The notes under the pieces: model-generated
The model's database searches: none
The model's input: only the letters and a program-made list of their open reading frames with translations
What the model was told of the DNA's origin: nothing
Part shown: one piece after another, positions 1 to 10,055 of the stretch
Layout: every line of letters begins with the position of its first letter
How positions within the stretch are numbered: the first letter of the stretch is position 1
Translations under genes and position numbers: made by a program
DNA from: Herbaspirillum sp. CF444
Lineage (GTDB): Bacteria > Pseudomonadota > Gammaproteobacteria > Burkholderiales > Burkholderiaceae_D
DNA: 64,000 bases
Assembly: GCF_000282135.1 (NCBI RefSeq)
Contig: NZ_AKJW01000088.1
Location: forward strand, 62,001 to 126,000
Direction of reading: 5' to 3'

Positions 1-905
1 TTGCCCTGGTCGTACATGGTGTTGAGCAGGGTGTAATGCCAGAACGTCGCCCAGCCTTCGTTCATGACCTGGGTTTGTCGTTGCGGGTAAAAATACTGAC
101 CGACCTTGCGCACGATGCGGATGACCTCACGCTCCCACGATTCCAGCAGCGGCGCATTCTTTTCGGCGAAATACAGCAGGTTCTCCTGCGGTTCCGGCGG
201 AAAGCGTTCTTCGACCTGGGCGGCGGCGGTTTCCTTCTTCGCCGGCAAGGTACGCCACAATTCATTGACCTGGGATTGCGCATAGGCTTCGCGTTCTTGC
301 TGCTGGGCGCGCTCTTGCGCCAGCGACAGCCGTTGCGGGCGCTTGTAGCGGTCGACGCCGTAATTCATCAACGCATGGCAGGAATCGAGCAACTCCTCGA
401 CGCGGTCGAAACCATGGCGTTCTTCGCATTCGGCGATATAGCTCTTGGCGTAGACCAGGTAATCGATGATGGCGCTGGCGTCGGTCCACAGCTGGAACAG
501 ATAGTTGCCCTTGAAAAACGAATTGTGCCCATACGCCGCGTGCGCCACCACCAGCGCCTGCATGGTCATCGTGTTCTCTTCCATCAGATAGGCGATGCAG
601 GGATTGGAATTGATCACGATTTCGTAAGCAAGACCCATCTGGCCGCGCTTGTAGTCGCGTTCCGTGGCGAGGAAGTGCTTGCCGAACGACCAGTGGCGAT
701 AGTTGACCGGCATGCCGGAGGAAGCGTAAGCGTCCATCATCTGCTCGGCCGAGATGATTTCCAGCTGGATCGGATAGATATCCAGTTTGTAGCTTGCCGC
801 CACCTTGGCGATTTCTTCGTTGTAGCGCTCGATCAGCTCGAAGCTCCAGTCCGAAGGGCAAGGCAGGGGATCATGTTTGATCGGCGTGTTCAGTCGCGTA
901 TTCAT
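1..905 (-). CDS. ycgB: SpoVR/YcgB family protein (3' part outside window)
   Basis: The minus-strand frame is open from an ATG at 905 to the left edge, giving about 301 residues of a family that is usually near 500. Seen: it begins MNTRLNTPIKHDPLPCPSDW and contains the family-like stretches YPIQLEIISAEQMMDAYASS and MPVNYRHWSFGKHF. Its ATG overlaps the TGA of the upstream yeaH gene in an ATGA arrangement, so translation is probably coupled. Family knowledge: SpoVR/YcgB proteins travel with the PrkA kinase and YeaH in a stress and stationary-phase operon of unknown biochemical role. The same order, prkA-yeaH-spoVR, is present here. The C-terminal part cannot be assessed. Confidence 0.9.
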   Translation of the reverse strand, partial: MNTRLNTPIKHDPLPCPSDWSFELIERYNEEIAKVAASYKLDIYPIQLEIISAEQMMDAYASSGMPVNYRHWSFGKHFLATERDYKRGQMGLAYEIVINSNPCIAYLMEENTMTMQALVVAHAAYGHNSFFKGNYLFQLWTDASAIIDYLVYAKSYIAECEERHGFDRVEELLDSCHALMNYGVDRYKRPQRLSLAQERAQQQEREAYAQSQVNELWRTLPAKKETAAAQVEERFPPEPQENLLYFAEKNAPLLESWEREVIRIVRKVGQYFYPQRQTQVMNEGWATFWHYTLLNTMYDQG

Positions 906-2167
906 GCATGGACCTGCTTTTCAAAAAGTTCGCGGAAGACGGGATAGATTTCAGCAGCCGATTGCACTTTCTTCATCGCAAAATGCGGATGTTCGGCCAA
1001 CAGTTGCGTGTACTCGGTCCACAGATTCTGTTCCGGTTCGGCCACCTGGATATAGGCGAAGTAGCGGCACATCGGCAGGATGGCTTCTTCCAGGATGCTC
1101 CGGCATTTCGGCGAATCGTCGTTCCAGTTGTCGCCGTCGGATGCCTGGGCGCCGTAGATATTCCATTCGCTGGCCGGGTAGCGCGTCTTGATGATGTCCT
1201 GCATCAGTTCCAGTGCGCTCGACACCACGGTGCCGCCGCTTTCCTGCGAATGGAAGAAAGTGTCCTCATCGACCTCGTCGGCACGCGTGTGATGGCGGAT
1301 GAAGACGACTTCGATGTGTTCATAGTTGCGTGTCAGGAACAGGTAAAGCAGGATGAAGAAGCGTTTCGACAGATCCTTGCGCTGTTCGTCCATCGAGCCC
1401 GACACGTCCATCACGCAAAACATCACGGCGCGGCTCGACGGTTGCGGCTGGCGCACGCGATTGACGTAGCGCAGATCGAACGGATCGATGAAAGGGATGC
1501 GCCAGATGCGGCCCTTGAGGTGATGGATTTCTTCTTCCAGCAGCAGGATTTCCGGGCGCTTGTCGGCGGGATCCTTTTGCAGGTCGCACAGTTGTTCTTC
1601 CAGTTCGCGCAGTTTGGCGACAAGGGGGCCGCCCAGCGCAATGCGCCGGCCCAGCGAGCTGCGCAGCGAACGCACGATGTCGATGTTGTTGGGCGAACCG
1701 TCGACCGAATAACCGGCGCGCATGTTCTTCCAGTTGGGGATCGACATCAGATTGGTCTGGATCAGGCGCGGCAATTCCAGGTCTTCGAAGAAGTACTGCA
1801 TGAATTCTTCGCGCGACAACTCGAAGGTGAAGTCGTCCTGGCCCTCGCCCTCATTGCTGGCGGTGCTGCCGCCATCGCCGGAACCGCCGCTGCGGCGCGG
1901 AATGCGGTCGCCTTGCAGATAGTCCTGATTGCCCGGATGCACGATTTCGCGCTTGCCGCCGCGGCCGTGGTGGAAGGCCGGTTCGGAAATATCCTTGCGC
2001 GGAATGCTGATGCTCTTGGAGTTTTCGATATCCTTGATACTGCGGTCGCGCACCGCTTCGGTAACGGAACGACGGATATCGCTGCGGAAGCGGCGTAGAA
2101 ACCGCTCCCGGTTGGCGATGCTTTTGTTCTTGCCAGCTAGCCTACGGTCGATGATCTGATGCAACAA
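902..2167 (-). CDS. yeaH: YeaH/YhbH family protein (DUF444)
   Basis: The 421-residue protein matches YeaH/YhbH in length and layout. It has an N-terminal basic segment (IDRRLAGKNKSIANRERFLR), then DISEPAFHHGRGGKREIVHPG near residues 60-80. The C-terminal half is a von Willebrand A-like domain with the MIDAS-type motif DVSGSMDEQ and the stretch QESGGTVVSSALELM. The start is read as TTG at 2167 because AGGAG lies 7 bases upstream and the family sequence begins there. The gene lies between prkA (82 bp upstream) and spoVR (ATGA overlap). In enterobacteria this operon is controlled by sigma-S and nitrogen signals. The molecular function is unknown. Confidence 0.93.
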   Translation of the reverse strand: MLHQIIDRRLAGKNKSIANRERFLRRFRSDIRRSVTEAVRDRSIKDIENSKSISIPRKDISEPAFHHGRGGKREIVHPGNQDYLQGDRIPRRSGGSGDGGSTASNEGEGQDDFTFELSREEFMQYFFEDLELPRLIQTNLMSIPNWKNMRAGYSVDGSPNNIDIVRSLRSSLGRRIALGGPLVAKLRELEEQLCDLQKDPADKRPEILLLEEEIHHLKGRIWRIPFIDPFDLRYVNRVRQPQPSSRAVMFCVMDVSGSMDEQRKDLSKRFFILLYLFLTRNYEHIEVVFIRHHTRADEVDEDTFFHSQESGGTVVSSALELMQDIIKTRYPASEWNIYGAQASDGDNWNDDSPKCRSILEEAILPMCRYFAYIQVAEPEQNLWTEYTQLLAEHPHFAMKKVQSAAEIYPVFRELFEKQVHA

Positions 2168-2249
2168 ATCCGTTCTCCTGCTGGTGGTACAGCCGGGCGG
2201 GTTGCTGTTAGCTGACGCGTTCTGTCATCGGCAACCCGCGTTTCCTGGT

Positions 2250-4172
2250 TCAAGAGGATTTGCGCACGCGCAAATACCATTCGCACAGCAAGCGCACCTG
2301 CTTCGGCGTGTAGCCCTTGCTGACCATGCGGTTGACGAAATCTTCGTGCTTTTGCATTTCTTCGGTCGAACCCTTGGCGTTGAAGGAAATCACCGGCAGC
2401 AGATCCTCGGTGTTGGAGAACATCTTCTTCTCGATCACCACGCGCAGTTTTTCGTAACTGGTCCACAGCGGATTCTTGCCGCCGTTGTTGACGCGTGCGC
2501 GCAGGACGAAATTGACGATTTCGTTGCGGAAATCCTTCGGATTGCTGATGCCGGCCGGTTTCTCGATCTTTTCCAGTTCCGCATTCAGGGAGGCGCGATC
2601 GAAACTCTCTCCCGTGTCGTGGTCGCGGAACTCCTGGTCCTGGATCCAGAAGTCGGCGTAGGTGACGTAACGGTCGAATACGTTCTGGCCGTATTCGGAA
2701 TACGACTCCAGATAGGCGGTCTGGATTTCCTTGCCGATGAATTCGGCATAGCGCGAGGCCAGCGTGTCCTTGACGAAGGACAGGTATTTTTGCTCCTGCT
2801 CGGGCGGGAACTGCTCGCGCTCGATCTGTTGCTCCAGCACGTACATCAGATGCACCGGATTGGCGGCGACTTCGGTGGTGTCGAAGTTGAACACGCGCGA
2901 GAGGATCTTGAACGCGAAGCGCGTCGAGATGCCGGTCATGCCTTCGTCGACGCCGGCGTAGTCGCGGTATTCCTGATACGACTTGGCCTTGGGGTCGGTG
3001 TCTTTGAGGTTCTCGCCGTCATACACCTGCATCTTGGAAATCAGGCTGGAGTTTTCCGGCTCGCCCAGGCGCGTGAGGATGGAGAATTGCGCCATCATCT
3101 TCAGCGTGCCCGGCGCGCAGATGGCCTTGGCCAGCGAGGAGGTGCGGATCAGTTTTTCGTAGATGCGGATTTCTTCCGATACGCGCAGGCAATACGGCAC
3201 CTTGACGATGTAGATACGGTCGAGCAGCGCTTCGTTGTTCTTGTTGTTGCGGAAGGCTTTCCACTCCGATTCGTTGGAGTGGGCCAGGATGACGCCGTCG
3301 AACGGAATCGCGCCGAAGCCTTCGGTGCCCTTGAAGTTGCCTTCCTGGGTCGCGGTCAGAAGTGGGTGCAGGACCTTGATCGGCGCCTTGAACATTTCGA
3401 CGAATTCCAGCAAGCCCTGGTTTGACAGGCACAGGCCGCCGGAGTAGCTGTAGGCGTCGGCGTCGTCCTGCGAGTATTGCTCGAGCTTGCGGATGTCGAC
3501 CTTGCCGACCAGCGTGGAAATATCCTGGTTGTTTTCGTCGCCCGGCTCGGTCTTGGAAATCGCGATCTGGCGCAGGATCGACGGATAGCGCTTGACCACG
3601 CGGAACTGGCGGATGTCGCCGTTGAATTCGTGCAGGCGTTTGACGGCCCACGGGCTCAGGATGGATTTGAGGTAGCGGCGCGGAATGCCGAACTGTTCTT
3701 CCAGGATTTGTCCGTCTTCTTCGTAATCGAACAGGCCCAGCGGCGATTCATTGACCGGCGAACCCTTGATCGAATAGAAGGGAATGTGCTCCATGAGCTG
3801 TTTCAGGCGTTCGGCGATGGACGACTTGCCGCCGCCGACCGGACCCAGCAGATACAGGATCTGCTTCTTTTCTTCCAGTCCTTGGGCGGCATGGCGGAAG
3901 TAGGCAACGACTTGTTCGATGACTTCTTCCGCGCCGTAGAACTCCTTGAAGGCGGGATAGACCTTGATCACCTTGTTGGCGAACAAGCGGGACAAACGGG
4001 GATCTTCGCGAGTGTCGACCTTCTCTGGGTCGCCAATCGCCATCAGCATGCGTTCTGCCGCCGATGCATACACAGCCGGATCGTTCTTGCAAAGACTCAG
4101 GTATTCTTCGAGCGAAAATTCTTCTTCTCTGGTTTTGTCAAAGCGACTCGCAAAGCTGCTGTAGATATCCAT
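2250..4172 (-). CDS. prkA: PrkA-type serine protein kinase (YeaG family)
   Basis: The 640-residue protein is full length for PrkA/YeaG. An AAA-like domain carries the Walker A sequence LLGPVGGGKSSIAERLKQLM near residues 108-127, and the C-terminal kinase-like domain follows, including GKNPLWTSYEKLRVVIEKKM. The ATG at 4172 has GGAGG 5-8 bases upstream on the minus strand. Family knowledge: a serine kinase activated under starvation and nitrogen stress that acts with the neighbouring YeaH and SpoVR proteins. It is the first gene of the minus-strand operon, so the promoter should lie between 4173 and about 4400. No promoter could be pinned down there. Confidence 0.95.
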   Translation of the reverse strand: MDIYSSFASRFDKTREEEFSLEEYLSLCKNDPAVYASAAERMLMAIGDPEKVDTREDPRLSRLFANKVIKVYPAFKEFYGAEEVIEQVVAYFRHAAQGLEEKKQILYLLGPVGGGKSSIAERLKQLMEHIPFYSIKGSPVNESPLGLFDYEEDGQILEEQFGIPRRYLKSILSPWAVKRLHEFNGDIRQFRVVKRYPSILRQIAISKTEPGDENNQDISTLVGKVDIRKLEQYSQDDADAYSYSGGLCLSNQGLLEFVEMFKAPIKVLHPLLTATQEGNFKGTEGFGAIPFDGVILAHSNESEWKAFRNNKNNEALLDRIYIVKVPYCLRVSEEIRIYEKLIRTSSLAKAICAPGTLKMMAQFSILTRLGEPENSSLISKMQVYDGENLKDTDPKAKSYQEYRDYAGVDEGMTGISTRFAFKILSRVFNFDTTEVAANPVHLMYVLEQQIEREQFPPEQEQKYLSFVKDTLASRYAEFIGKEIQTAYLESYSEYGQNVFDRYVTYADFWIQDQEFRDHDTGESFDRASLNAELEKIEKPAGISNPKDFRNEIVNFVLRARVNNGGKNPLWTSYEKLRVVIEKKMFSNTEDLLPVISFNAKGSTEEMQKHEDFVNRMVSKGYTPKQVRLLCEWYLRVRKSS

Positions 4173-5113
4173 ACCACCTCCGTAACTTCAATGAGACAAC
4201 AAATTGAATACGTGCGTTATGTTCTTAGATTTATCGACCGCGTTTCCTGAGTACTGCTGCTGATCGTTTTCACTATCGTGCGCGCGCCTGAATTTTTCAA
4301 CGCTGCGGGCTTATTCTAGTTCGACCAGAAAATCAAATTTTCGTTTTTATTCTATTCCTTTTTTACAGAAGCAATGTGCCGCATTTGCTTTCAGCGTACT
4401 GCGAAATCATTTTCTTATATTCAAAAGCACCTGCCATTTTTGCAGCCATCTTTTCGATATGCCGCAGCACCTGTTTTTCGTGCGCGATTTGCGTGTTCGT
4501 CCCTGTTCTCTAAATGGTTGAGCGAGAGTGTCGGTTGACGTCGACGGCAGATTTGTCCGGCAGGCGCGCAAGCGGATCGGAGCCGGGCTTGCGGGTGGTT
4601 TTGCGATCGTTTTCTGCGGGACGTTTCCATGCCCGATGGCGATGCAAGTTTGGTGCCGGGTGGCGAGGAGGGCGGCGGTGCGGCCGGCAGATACGCCTGG
4701 CATATTTTCCGGAGTTGCCGCATCGCATGTTTTTATTGTTGCTTTCCTGCCATGTGACCTGCGCACAACGCCGTCGCTGATAGTCTTTGTTTTATGTGTT
4801 TTATCTTTTCGATAGCAAAAAGCGCGTTCCCTCAGGGCAGACCCTTGCTTCTTACCATGGACAAGGCGACAACAGGGCTCGCGAGCTTGCCCGTCCGGAA
4901 AGGCGAAAGTAGATAAGTCATTGACAAACAAGTGAAAAATGCAGTCTAATTCAGGGTTCACCATCCGTTGAATTGCGTTCGTGCTGTGGCCTTGCGGTTT
5001 CGGCTCTCAAATGTCTCTCAGATCCATATAAAGAGACACGCGCAGAAAAACAGAAATTCCGCGGAGATTCCGAAGTATTTTTGCCGATTATTGATTAAGT
5101 AAGCGAGTCCAAC
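4173..5113. other. 940-bp intergenic region between prkA and rpmH
   Basis: No convincing gene is visible. The left part is AT-rich and should hold the prkA promoter. The right end holds the rpmH promoter and leader. In many Proteobacteria the gene divergent from rpmH is dnaA and this gap is oriC. Here neither dnaA nor a clear TTATCCACA box was seen. Confidence 0.6.
4921..4950 (+). promoter_or_regulatory. Probable sigma-70 promoter of rpmH operon
   Basis: TTGACA at 4921-4926 and TCTAAT at 4945-4950 are separated by 18 bp, about 160 bp upstream of rpmH. The perfect -35 hexamer fits a strong housekeeping promoter driving rpmH-rnpA-yidD-yidC. Confidence 0.65.
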
Positions 5114-5251
5114 ATGAAACGTACCTACCAACCTTCCGTCGTGCGTCGTAAGCGTACCCACGGTTTCCGCGCCCGCATGGCAACCCGTGGTGGCCGCGCC
5201 GTGATCAACGCACGCCGCGCCAAGGGCCGCAAGCGTCTGGCAGCTGTTTAA
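5114..5251 (+). CDS. rpmH: 50S ribosomal protein L34
   Basis: The 45-residue, very basic protein starts [20 protein letters not shown] and ends GRKRLAAV, the L34 signature throughout. L34 is a component of the large ribosomal subunit. It is the first gene of the conserved rpmH-rnpA-yidD-yidC-mnmE block and is followed 42 bp later by rnpA. Confidence 0.98.
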   Translation: MKRTYQPSVVRRKRTHGFRARMATRGGRAVINARRAKGRKRLAAV

Positions 5252-5293
5252 TATCAGCACCATACAACGCCAGAATAGTGCGCTGCTGTTTGT

Positions 5294-5704
5294 GTGACAG
5301 GCGATTCTTCCTATCTCTACTCACGCGATCAGCGAATCGTTAAAACGGATGAGTTTTCATCCGTTTTTCGTTTGCGACCGGTGTATCGTACAGCGCATTT
5401 CGTACTGTATGCCCGCAACAACGACTTGCCGCTAGCCCGTCTGGGTGTCGTCGCCGCCAAACGCATGGCGCCGCGCGCGGTCACCCGGAACACGATCAAG
5501 CGCGTGACCCGCGAATTGTTCCGGCAAACGGCATTGGCATTGCCCCAGGTAGATTGCATTGTGCGTTTGTCGAAGCCGGTCAACAGCAAGAGCGGACCGG
5601 CGACCAACGCAAAACTGAAAGCGGAATTGCGCGAAGAGCTGTCACAGTTGTTCACCTTTTTGCTGAACGCGACAACCTTTGCCGGGAAGCCAGGAAATAA
5701 GTGA
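5294..5704 (+). CDS. rnpA: Ribonuclease P protein component
   Basis: The 136-residue protein is of usual size for RnpA. It shows the diagnostic RNR-type motif region [20 protein letters not shown] at about residues 53-72, and an N-terminal segment ([20 protein letters not shown]) typical of the family. It assists the catalytic RNase P RNA in 5' maturation of tRNA. A GTG start at 5294 gives the full N-terminus. Its TGA overlaps the yidD ATG at 5704 (TGATG), indicating translational coupling. The gene lies directly downstream of rpmH in its classical position. Confidence 0.96.
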   Translation: MTGDSSYLYSRDQRIVKTDEFSSVFRLRPVYRTAHFVLYARNNDLPLARLGVVAAKRMAPRAVTRNTIKRVTRELFRQTALALPQVDCIVRLSKPVNSKSGPATNAKLKAELREELSQLFTFLLNATTFAGKPGNK

Positions 5705-5973
5705 TGAAAACGCCTTTACTCCTGCTGTTACGCGCCTACAAGCTGGGAGTCAGCCCCTATCTCGGGCAGAATTGCCGTTTTTATCCCAGCTGTTCGGACT
5801 ATGCCGCAGAAGCCATTCGCCGCCACGGCGCATGGAAAGGCAGCGTGCTTGCCGGCAAACGCCTGTGCAAGTGCCATCCCTGGCATCCCGGCGGACTCGA
5901 CCCCGTGCCTGAGTCCGCCGCTCCAGATTCTTCCTCTCCCACTGCGACCGCTGGCGGTTGCAGCCACTCCTGA
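5704..5973 (+). CDS. yidD: Membrane protein insertion efficiency factor YidD
   Basis: The 89-residue protein contains the YidD hallmark [20 protein letters not shown], including the conserved cysteines of C-R-(Y/F)-x-P-S-C-S, followed by GLCKCHPW-type chemistry seen here as [17 protein letters not shown]. It is thought to assist YidC-dependent insertion of inner-membrane proteins. The ATG at 5704 overlaps the rnpA stop by one base. A GTG at 5701 would add one residue. The Ser/Pro/Thr-rich tail after PVPES is not conserved in the family. yidC follows 19 bp later. Confidence 0.95.
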   Translation: MKTPLLLLLRAYKLGVSPYLGQNCRFYPSCSDYAAEAIRRHGAWKGSVLAGKRLCKCHPWHPGGLDPVPESAAPDSSSPTATAGGCSHS

Positions 5974-5992
5974 TTTATTGGTCAATACTCTT

Positions 5993-7648
5993 ATGGATAT
6001 CAAACGTACCGTCCTGTGGGTTGTGTTCTCGTTTTCCCTGTTGTTGCTCTGGGACAGCTGGCAACGCCATAACGGCAAGCCGTCGATGTTTTTCCCGACC
6101 GCTACCCAAGAGGCGACACCGGCAGCGGCCGGCGCTGACCCGTCCAAATCGCCTGTGCCGCAAGCCGTTGCCGGCGCCGCCGGTACTGCTGCAAGCGCGG
6201 CCGACGTGGCCGGCGGCCTGCCTGCCGCCAAGGGCGAGACCATCACCATCACGACCGACGTCGTCAAGGCCGACATCGACACCGTCGGCGGCGAACTCAA
6301 GCGCCTGGAACTGCTGAAGCACCGCGACACCGTCGACCCGACCAAGAACCTGGTCCTGTTCGACTCCAGCGCTGGTCATACCTATCTGGCCGAGTCCGGC
6401 CTGATCGGCGGTCAATTCCCGAACCACAAGTCGATCTTCACCGCCAAGCCGGGTGCACGCGCGCTGGACAACGGCAATGAAGTCCAACTGGTGCTGGAAG
6501 CGCAGGAAAACGGCGTCAAGCTGACCAAGACCTACACCTTCAAGCGCGGCGACTACGCCATCGACCTGAAGCACACCGTCACCAACGACAGCGCTGCCGC
6601 GATCAATCCTTCGCTGTACCTGCAACTGGTGCGCGACGGCAACAAGCCCGGCGGCGAATCGCATTTCTACAGCACCTTCACCGGTCCTGCGGTCTATACC
6701 GATGCCGAAAAATTCCAGAAGCTGACCTTCGAGAAAATCGAAGAAGGCAAGGAACAGCACGCCAACAAGGCCGATAACGGCTGGATCGCGCTGGTGCAGC
6801 ACTATTTCGTGTCGGCGTTCATTCCGCCTGAAAAAGCGCAGCGCGACATCTTCACCAAGAAGATCGGCACCAACCTGTACGCAGTCGGCAACATCCTGCC
6901 GCTGGGCACGGTTGCTCCGGGCGCCAGCGTTACCATGGACGCGCGTCTGTATTCCGGTCCGCAAGAATCTTCCGTGTTGGAAAAGACCACGCCAGGTCTG
7001 GAGCTGGTCAAGGACTACGGCTGGCTGACCATCATCGCCAAGCCGATCTTCTGGCTGATGATCCACATCCATGCCTACGTCGGCAACTGGGGCTGGACCA
7101 TCATCCTGCTGACCATGCTGATCAAGGCGGTGTTCTTCCCGTTGTCGGCCGCCAGCTATCGCAGCATGGCCAAGATGAAGGCCGTCACGCCGAAGATGAC
7201 CGCGATCCGCGAGCGTCACAAGGGCGATCCGCAAGCCATGAACCGCGAAATGATGTCGCTGTACAAGACCGAGAAGATCAATCCGCTGGGCGGCTGTCTG
7301 CCGATCGTGATTCAGATCCCGGTGTTCATTTCGCTGTACTGGGTGCTGTTGGCCAGCGTTGAAATGCGCGGCGCGCCATGGCTGGGCTGGATCCACGATC
7401 TGACCGCACCCGACCCGTTCTACATCCTGCCGGTGCTGATGGCCGTGTCGATGTTCATCCAGACCAAGCTCAACCCGACGCCTCCGGATCCGGTGCAAGC
7501 CAAGGTCATGATGTTCATGCCTATCGTGTTCTCGGTGATGTTCTTCTTCTTCCCGTCCGGTCTTGTGCTGTACTGGGTCGTGAACAACGTCCTGTCGATC
7601 ACGCAGCAATGGGTCATCACCAGAAAGCTGCAGGCAGGCAAGGCTTAA
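5993..7648 (+). CDS. yidC: Membrane protein insertase YidC
   Basis: The 551-residue protein has Gram-negative YidC architecture. An N-terminal transmembrane anchor ([18 protein letters not shown]) is followed by an Ala/Pro-rich linker and the large periplasmic beta-domain to about residue 340. The C-terminal five-helix insertase core includes [20 protein letters not shown] and ends with [20 protein letters not shown]. It inserts and folds inner-membrane proteins with or without SecYEG. The start [11 protein letters not shown] at 5993 is the family start. An in-frame extension back to 5801 overlaps yidD and is not used. A strong terminator follows at 7679. Confidence 0.97.
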   Translation: MDIKRTVLWVVFSFSLLLLWDSWQRHNGKPSMFFPTATQEATPAAAGADPSKSPVPQAVAGAAGTAASAADVAGGLPAAKGETITITTDVVKADIDTVGGELKRLELLKHRDTVDPTKNLVLFDSSAGHTYLAESGLIGGQFPNHKSIFTAKPGARALDNGNEVQLVLEAQENGVKLTKTYTFKRGDYAIDLKHTVTNDSAAAINPSLYLQLVRDGNKPGGESHFYSTFTGPAVYTDAEKFQKLTFEKIEEGKEQHANKADNGWIALVQHYFVSAFIPPEKAQRDIFTKKIGTNLYAVGNILPLGTVAPGASVTMDARLYSGPQESSVLEKTTPGLELVKDYGWLTIIAKPIFWLMIHIHAYVGNWGWTIILLTMLIKAVFFPLSAASYRSMAKMKAVTPKMTAIRERHKGDPQAMNREMMSLYKTEKINPLGGCLPIVIQIPVFISLYWVLLASVEMRGAPWLGWIHDLTAPDPFYILPVLMAVSMFIQTKLNPTPPDPVQAKVMMFMPIVFSVMFFFFPSGLVLYWVVNNVLSITQQWVITRKLQAGKA

Positions 7649-7678
7649 CGACCTGCTTGTGAGTCACTTGTTAGTCGA

Positions 7679-7713
7679 AAAAGCCCGTGGCATGATTTTC
7701 ACGGGCTTTTTTT
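7679..7713 (+). terminator. Rho-independent terminator after yidC
   Basis: AAAGCCCGTG and CACGGGCTTT arms flank a 10-base loop, followed by a run of T. The site lies 31 bp after the yidC stop and 40 bp before mnmE, so mnmE probably also has its own promoter. Confidence 0.85.
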
Positions 7714-7752
7714 CGCCTTTGTTTTCCTATTTTTTGAAAAGTAGTGCGCATC

Positions 7753-9159
7753 ATGACTCTCGACACTTCTCCCATCGCCGCCATTGCCACCGCACCGGGA
7801 CGCGGCGGCATCGGCGTGGTCCGTCTTTCGGGCAAGAATCTGTGGCCGGTGGTTCAGGCCGTCTGCGGCAAGGATGAAACTTCGCTGGCGCCGCGCCATG
7901 CCAGCTACCTGCCGTTCAGGCGCGCCGACGGCAGCGCCATCGACCAGGGCCTTGCGATCTATTTCAAGGCACCGCATTCCTACACCGGCGAAGACGTGCT
8001 GGAGCTGCAAGGTCACGGCGGACCGGTGGTCATGCAGATGCTGCTGGCGCGCTGCCTTGAAGCCGGCGCCGACATCGGCCTGCGCCTGGCGGAGCCGGGC
8101 GAGTTCACGCAGCGCGCCTTCCTCAACGACAAGCTCGATCTGGCGCAGGCCGAAGCGGTTGCCGACTTGATCGAGGCATCGACCGAAGCCGCCGCCAAGT
8201 CGGCTTCCGAATCGTTGTCGGGCGCCTTCTCCAAGGTCATTCACGATCTGGTGAACAAGGTCACCAACCTGCGCATGCTGGTGGAAGCGACGCTGGATTT
8301 CCCGGAAGAAGAAATCGACTTCCTCGAACAGTCCGACGCCCGCGGCCAGCTTGCCGCGATCCGCGCCACGCTCGACGACGTTTTCATGCACGCTTCGCAA
8401 GGCGCCTTGCTGCGCGACGGCCTCAATGTGGTCCTGGCCGGCAAGCCCAACGTCGGCAAGTCGTCGCTGCTCAACGTGCTGGCCGGCTCCGACGTCGCCA
8501 TCGTCACGCCGATCGCCGGCACCACGCGCGACAAGGTCACCGAAACGATCCAGATCGAAGGCATGCCGCTCAATATCATCGACACCGCCGGCATCCGTGA
8601 AGCCGGCGACGACGGCAGCGGCCCCGACGAGGTCGAGCGCATCGGCATCGAGCGCACCTGGGGAGAAGTCGCCAAAGCCGACGTGATCCTGCACATGCTC
8701 GACGCCGATCACGGACCGACGCTGGAAGACGAAAAGATCACCGAGCGTTTTCCCGACGGTATTCCCGTCATTCGCATCTGGAACAAGATCGACCGTTCCG
8801 GCCACAAGCCGGCGGTCGACCAGATGTCCGACGCTACCCACATTTACCTGTCGGCGACCGATCATCTCGGCATCGAACTGCTGCGCGGCGAACTGCTGCG
8901 CATCGCCGGCTGGCAGCAGACGGTGGAGTCGCGCTATCTCGCGCGCGAACGCCATCTGATCGCCCTGAAGGCGGCACGCGAATATCTGGAAAGCGCCGCC
9001 ATGCATGCTTCGGTCGACAATCAGGCCAGCGATAAATCGCTCGATCTGTTTGCGGAAGAATTGCGCCTGGCGCAGGAACGTTTAAGCAGCATCACCGGCA
9101 AGTTCACGCCGGACGATTTGCTGGGGGTGATCTTTTCACGCTTCTGTATCGGTAAATAA
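7753..9159 (+). CDS. mnmE: tRNA uridine-5-carboxymethylaminomethyl modification GTPase MnmE
   Basis: The 468-residue protein is full length. Its N-terminal tetrahydrofolate-binding domain starts [20 protein letters not shown]. The central G domain has G1 [13 protein letters not shown]3 DTAGIRE and G4 NKID. It ends in the invariant C-terminal CIGK, whose cysteine is required for activity. With MnmG it installs cmnm5 at U34 of tRNAs. ATG at 7753 is preferred over GTG at 7744 because the family begins close to this Met. It is the last gene of the rpmH block. Confidence 0.97.
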   Translation: MTLDTSPIAAIATAPGRGGIGVVRLSGKNLWPVVQAVCGKDETSLAPRHASYLPFRRADGSAIDQGLAIYFKAPHSYTGEDVLELQGHGGPVVMQMLLARCLEAGADIGLRLAEPGEFTQRAFLNDKLDLAQAEAVADLIEASTEAAAKSASESLSGAFSKVIHDLVNKVTNLRMLVEATLDFPEEEIDFLEQSDARGQLAAIRATLDDVFMHASQGALLRDGLNVVLAGKPNVGKSSLLNVLAGSDVAIVTPIAGTTRDKVTETIQIEGMPLNIIDTAGIREAGDDGSGPDEVERIGIERTWGEVAKADVILHMLDADHGPTLEDEKITERFPDGIPVIRIWNKIDRSGHKPAVDQMSDATHIYLSATDHLGIELLRGELLRIAGWQQTVESRYLARERHLIALKAAREYLESAAMHASVDNQASDKSLDLFAEELRLAQERLSSITGKFTPDDLLGVIFSRFCIGK

Positions 9160-9316
9160 TACGAGGTGAAATACAAAACGACCTGCGGGGGAGTATGTGA
9201 AACAAGATCCTGTAACGGATGTTACAGGGTGTAAAAACGGTAGAAGGGCGGGTGAGGGGGCGGTATCTTGAGCACTCCCTCCCCTCCAATTCATCACCCC
9301 CCTGAGGATTGGATTT

Positions 9317-9348
9317 AACCCGCGAGCCGCAAGGCCCGCGGGTTTTTT
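9317..9348 (+). terminator. Rho-independent terminator downstream of mnmE
   Basis: AACCCGCG and CGCGGGTT arms surround a 12-base loop and are followed by seven T. A second perfect 8-bp hairpin without a T run, CCTGTAAC/GTTACAGG, sits at 9209-9228 in the 3' untranslated region. Confidence 0.85.
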
Positions 9349-9392
9349 TATGCGTTGAAGGTGTGGCTTGCGTATTGTCCGGCGGTTCCGCT

Positions 9393-9584
9393 TCAGACTT
9401 CTTCGGTGCGGTCGTGCGGCGCGGTCTGGACGATTGCCGACGGCGGATACAACTGCATCGCGTTGTGCAATTTGCCGATGGCGCGGCACATGTCTTCAAA
9501 GCCGCTGGCTTCCACCTTCGATTTGAATTGATAGATGGTGCCGTCGATCCAGACTTCGCGCTCGGCTTCTCTGAGGATGTTCAT
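9393..9584 (-). CDS. Small conserved-looking protein of unknown function
   Basis: The predicted 63-residue protein begins MNILREAEREVWIDGTIYQF and ends in APHDRTEEV. The start at 9584 is chosen because a GGAG motif lies a short distance upstream. A longer frame back to 9683 has no such site. There are no membrane segments or cysteine motifs beyond a single Cys, and it looks like a short soluble alpha/beta protein. I do not recognise a family. It is a lone minus-strand gene, convergent with mnmE and divergent from the lipoprotein gene at 9756. Confidence 0.6.
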   Translation of the reverse strand: MNILREAEREVWIDGTIYQFKSKVEASGFEDMCRAIGKLHNAMQLYPPSAIVQTAPHDRTEEV

Positions 9585-9755
9585 GCTATGTCTCCGTCTG
9601 TTTCTTATGTGTCGGAATCTTAGCACGGCAAGCTTGAAACGCAAGCCGGTAGCCGGTTGCAGCGCAGTAGTTTCTTGTTGCAATGCCTTGACGATGCTTA
9701 GCAGGTTTTATTTGTACAGTCGCATGACGATCAATGTTTCTTGGAGGAAGTTGTC

Positions 9756-9908
9756 ATGCGACGTCTTGGTTTATTCATCGGCGCCATTGCCTTGTTGTTT
9801 TCGTTGGGAGGCTGCGTTTGCGCGCCATGGTTGTGCGGCCCCGGCCCGGGCGGCTGGGATGGAGGCGGCGGTCCTCGTGGTGGTGGAGATGGCCCGGGAG
9901 GCCGCTAA
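9756..9908 (+). CDS. Small glycine-rich lipoprotein
   Basis: This 50-residue frame starts with ATG preceded by GGAGG at 9743-9747. The N-terminus MRRLGLFIGAIALLFSLGGC is a lipoprotein signal peptide with lipobox LGGC, and Cys20 is the predicted lipidated residue. The mature peptide, about 30 residues, contains two more Cys and is dominated by Gly and Pro (GPGPGGWDGGGGPRGGGDGP). A good ribosome site, signal and lipobox support a real gene despite its size. The function is unknown. High-GC glycine repeats can be spurious, but the signal peptide is convincing. Confidence 0.65.
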   Translation: MRRLGLFIGAIALLFSLGGCVCAPWLCGPGPGGWDGGGGPRGGGDGPGGR

Positions 9909-10055
9909 AGTCGGCCTTCGCGCTGCACCCGGCGAGCGAAACTGCGTAACCCCGGGAGTGTTCCGAGAGCTTGCTCTGCAGGCGAGAAAAACACCTGCTA
10001 AGATGCCCGTCTGCTCGTTTTGCAGAGCAACATATCTCACTCATCTGGAGCCACA

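Noticed and set aside
4173..5113. Chromosomal replication origin between prkA and rpmH
   Set aside because: No dnaA gene, no convincing DnaA boxes and no 13-mer AT repeats were seen.
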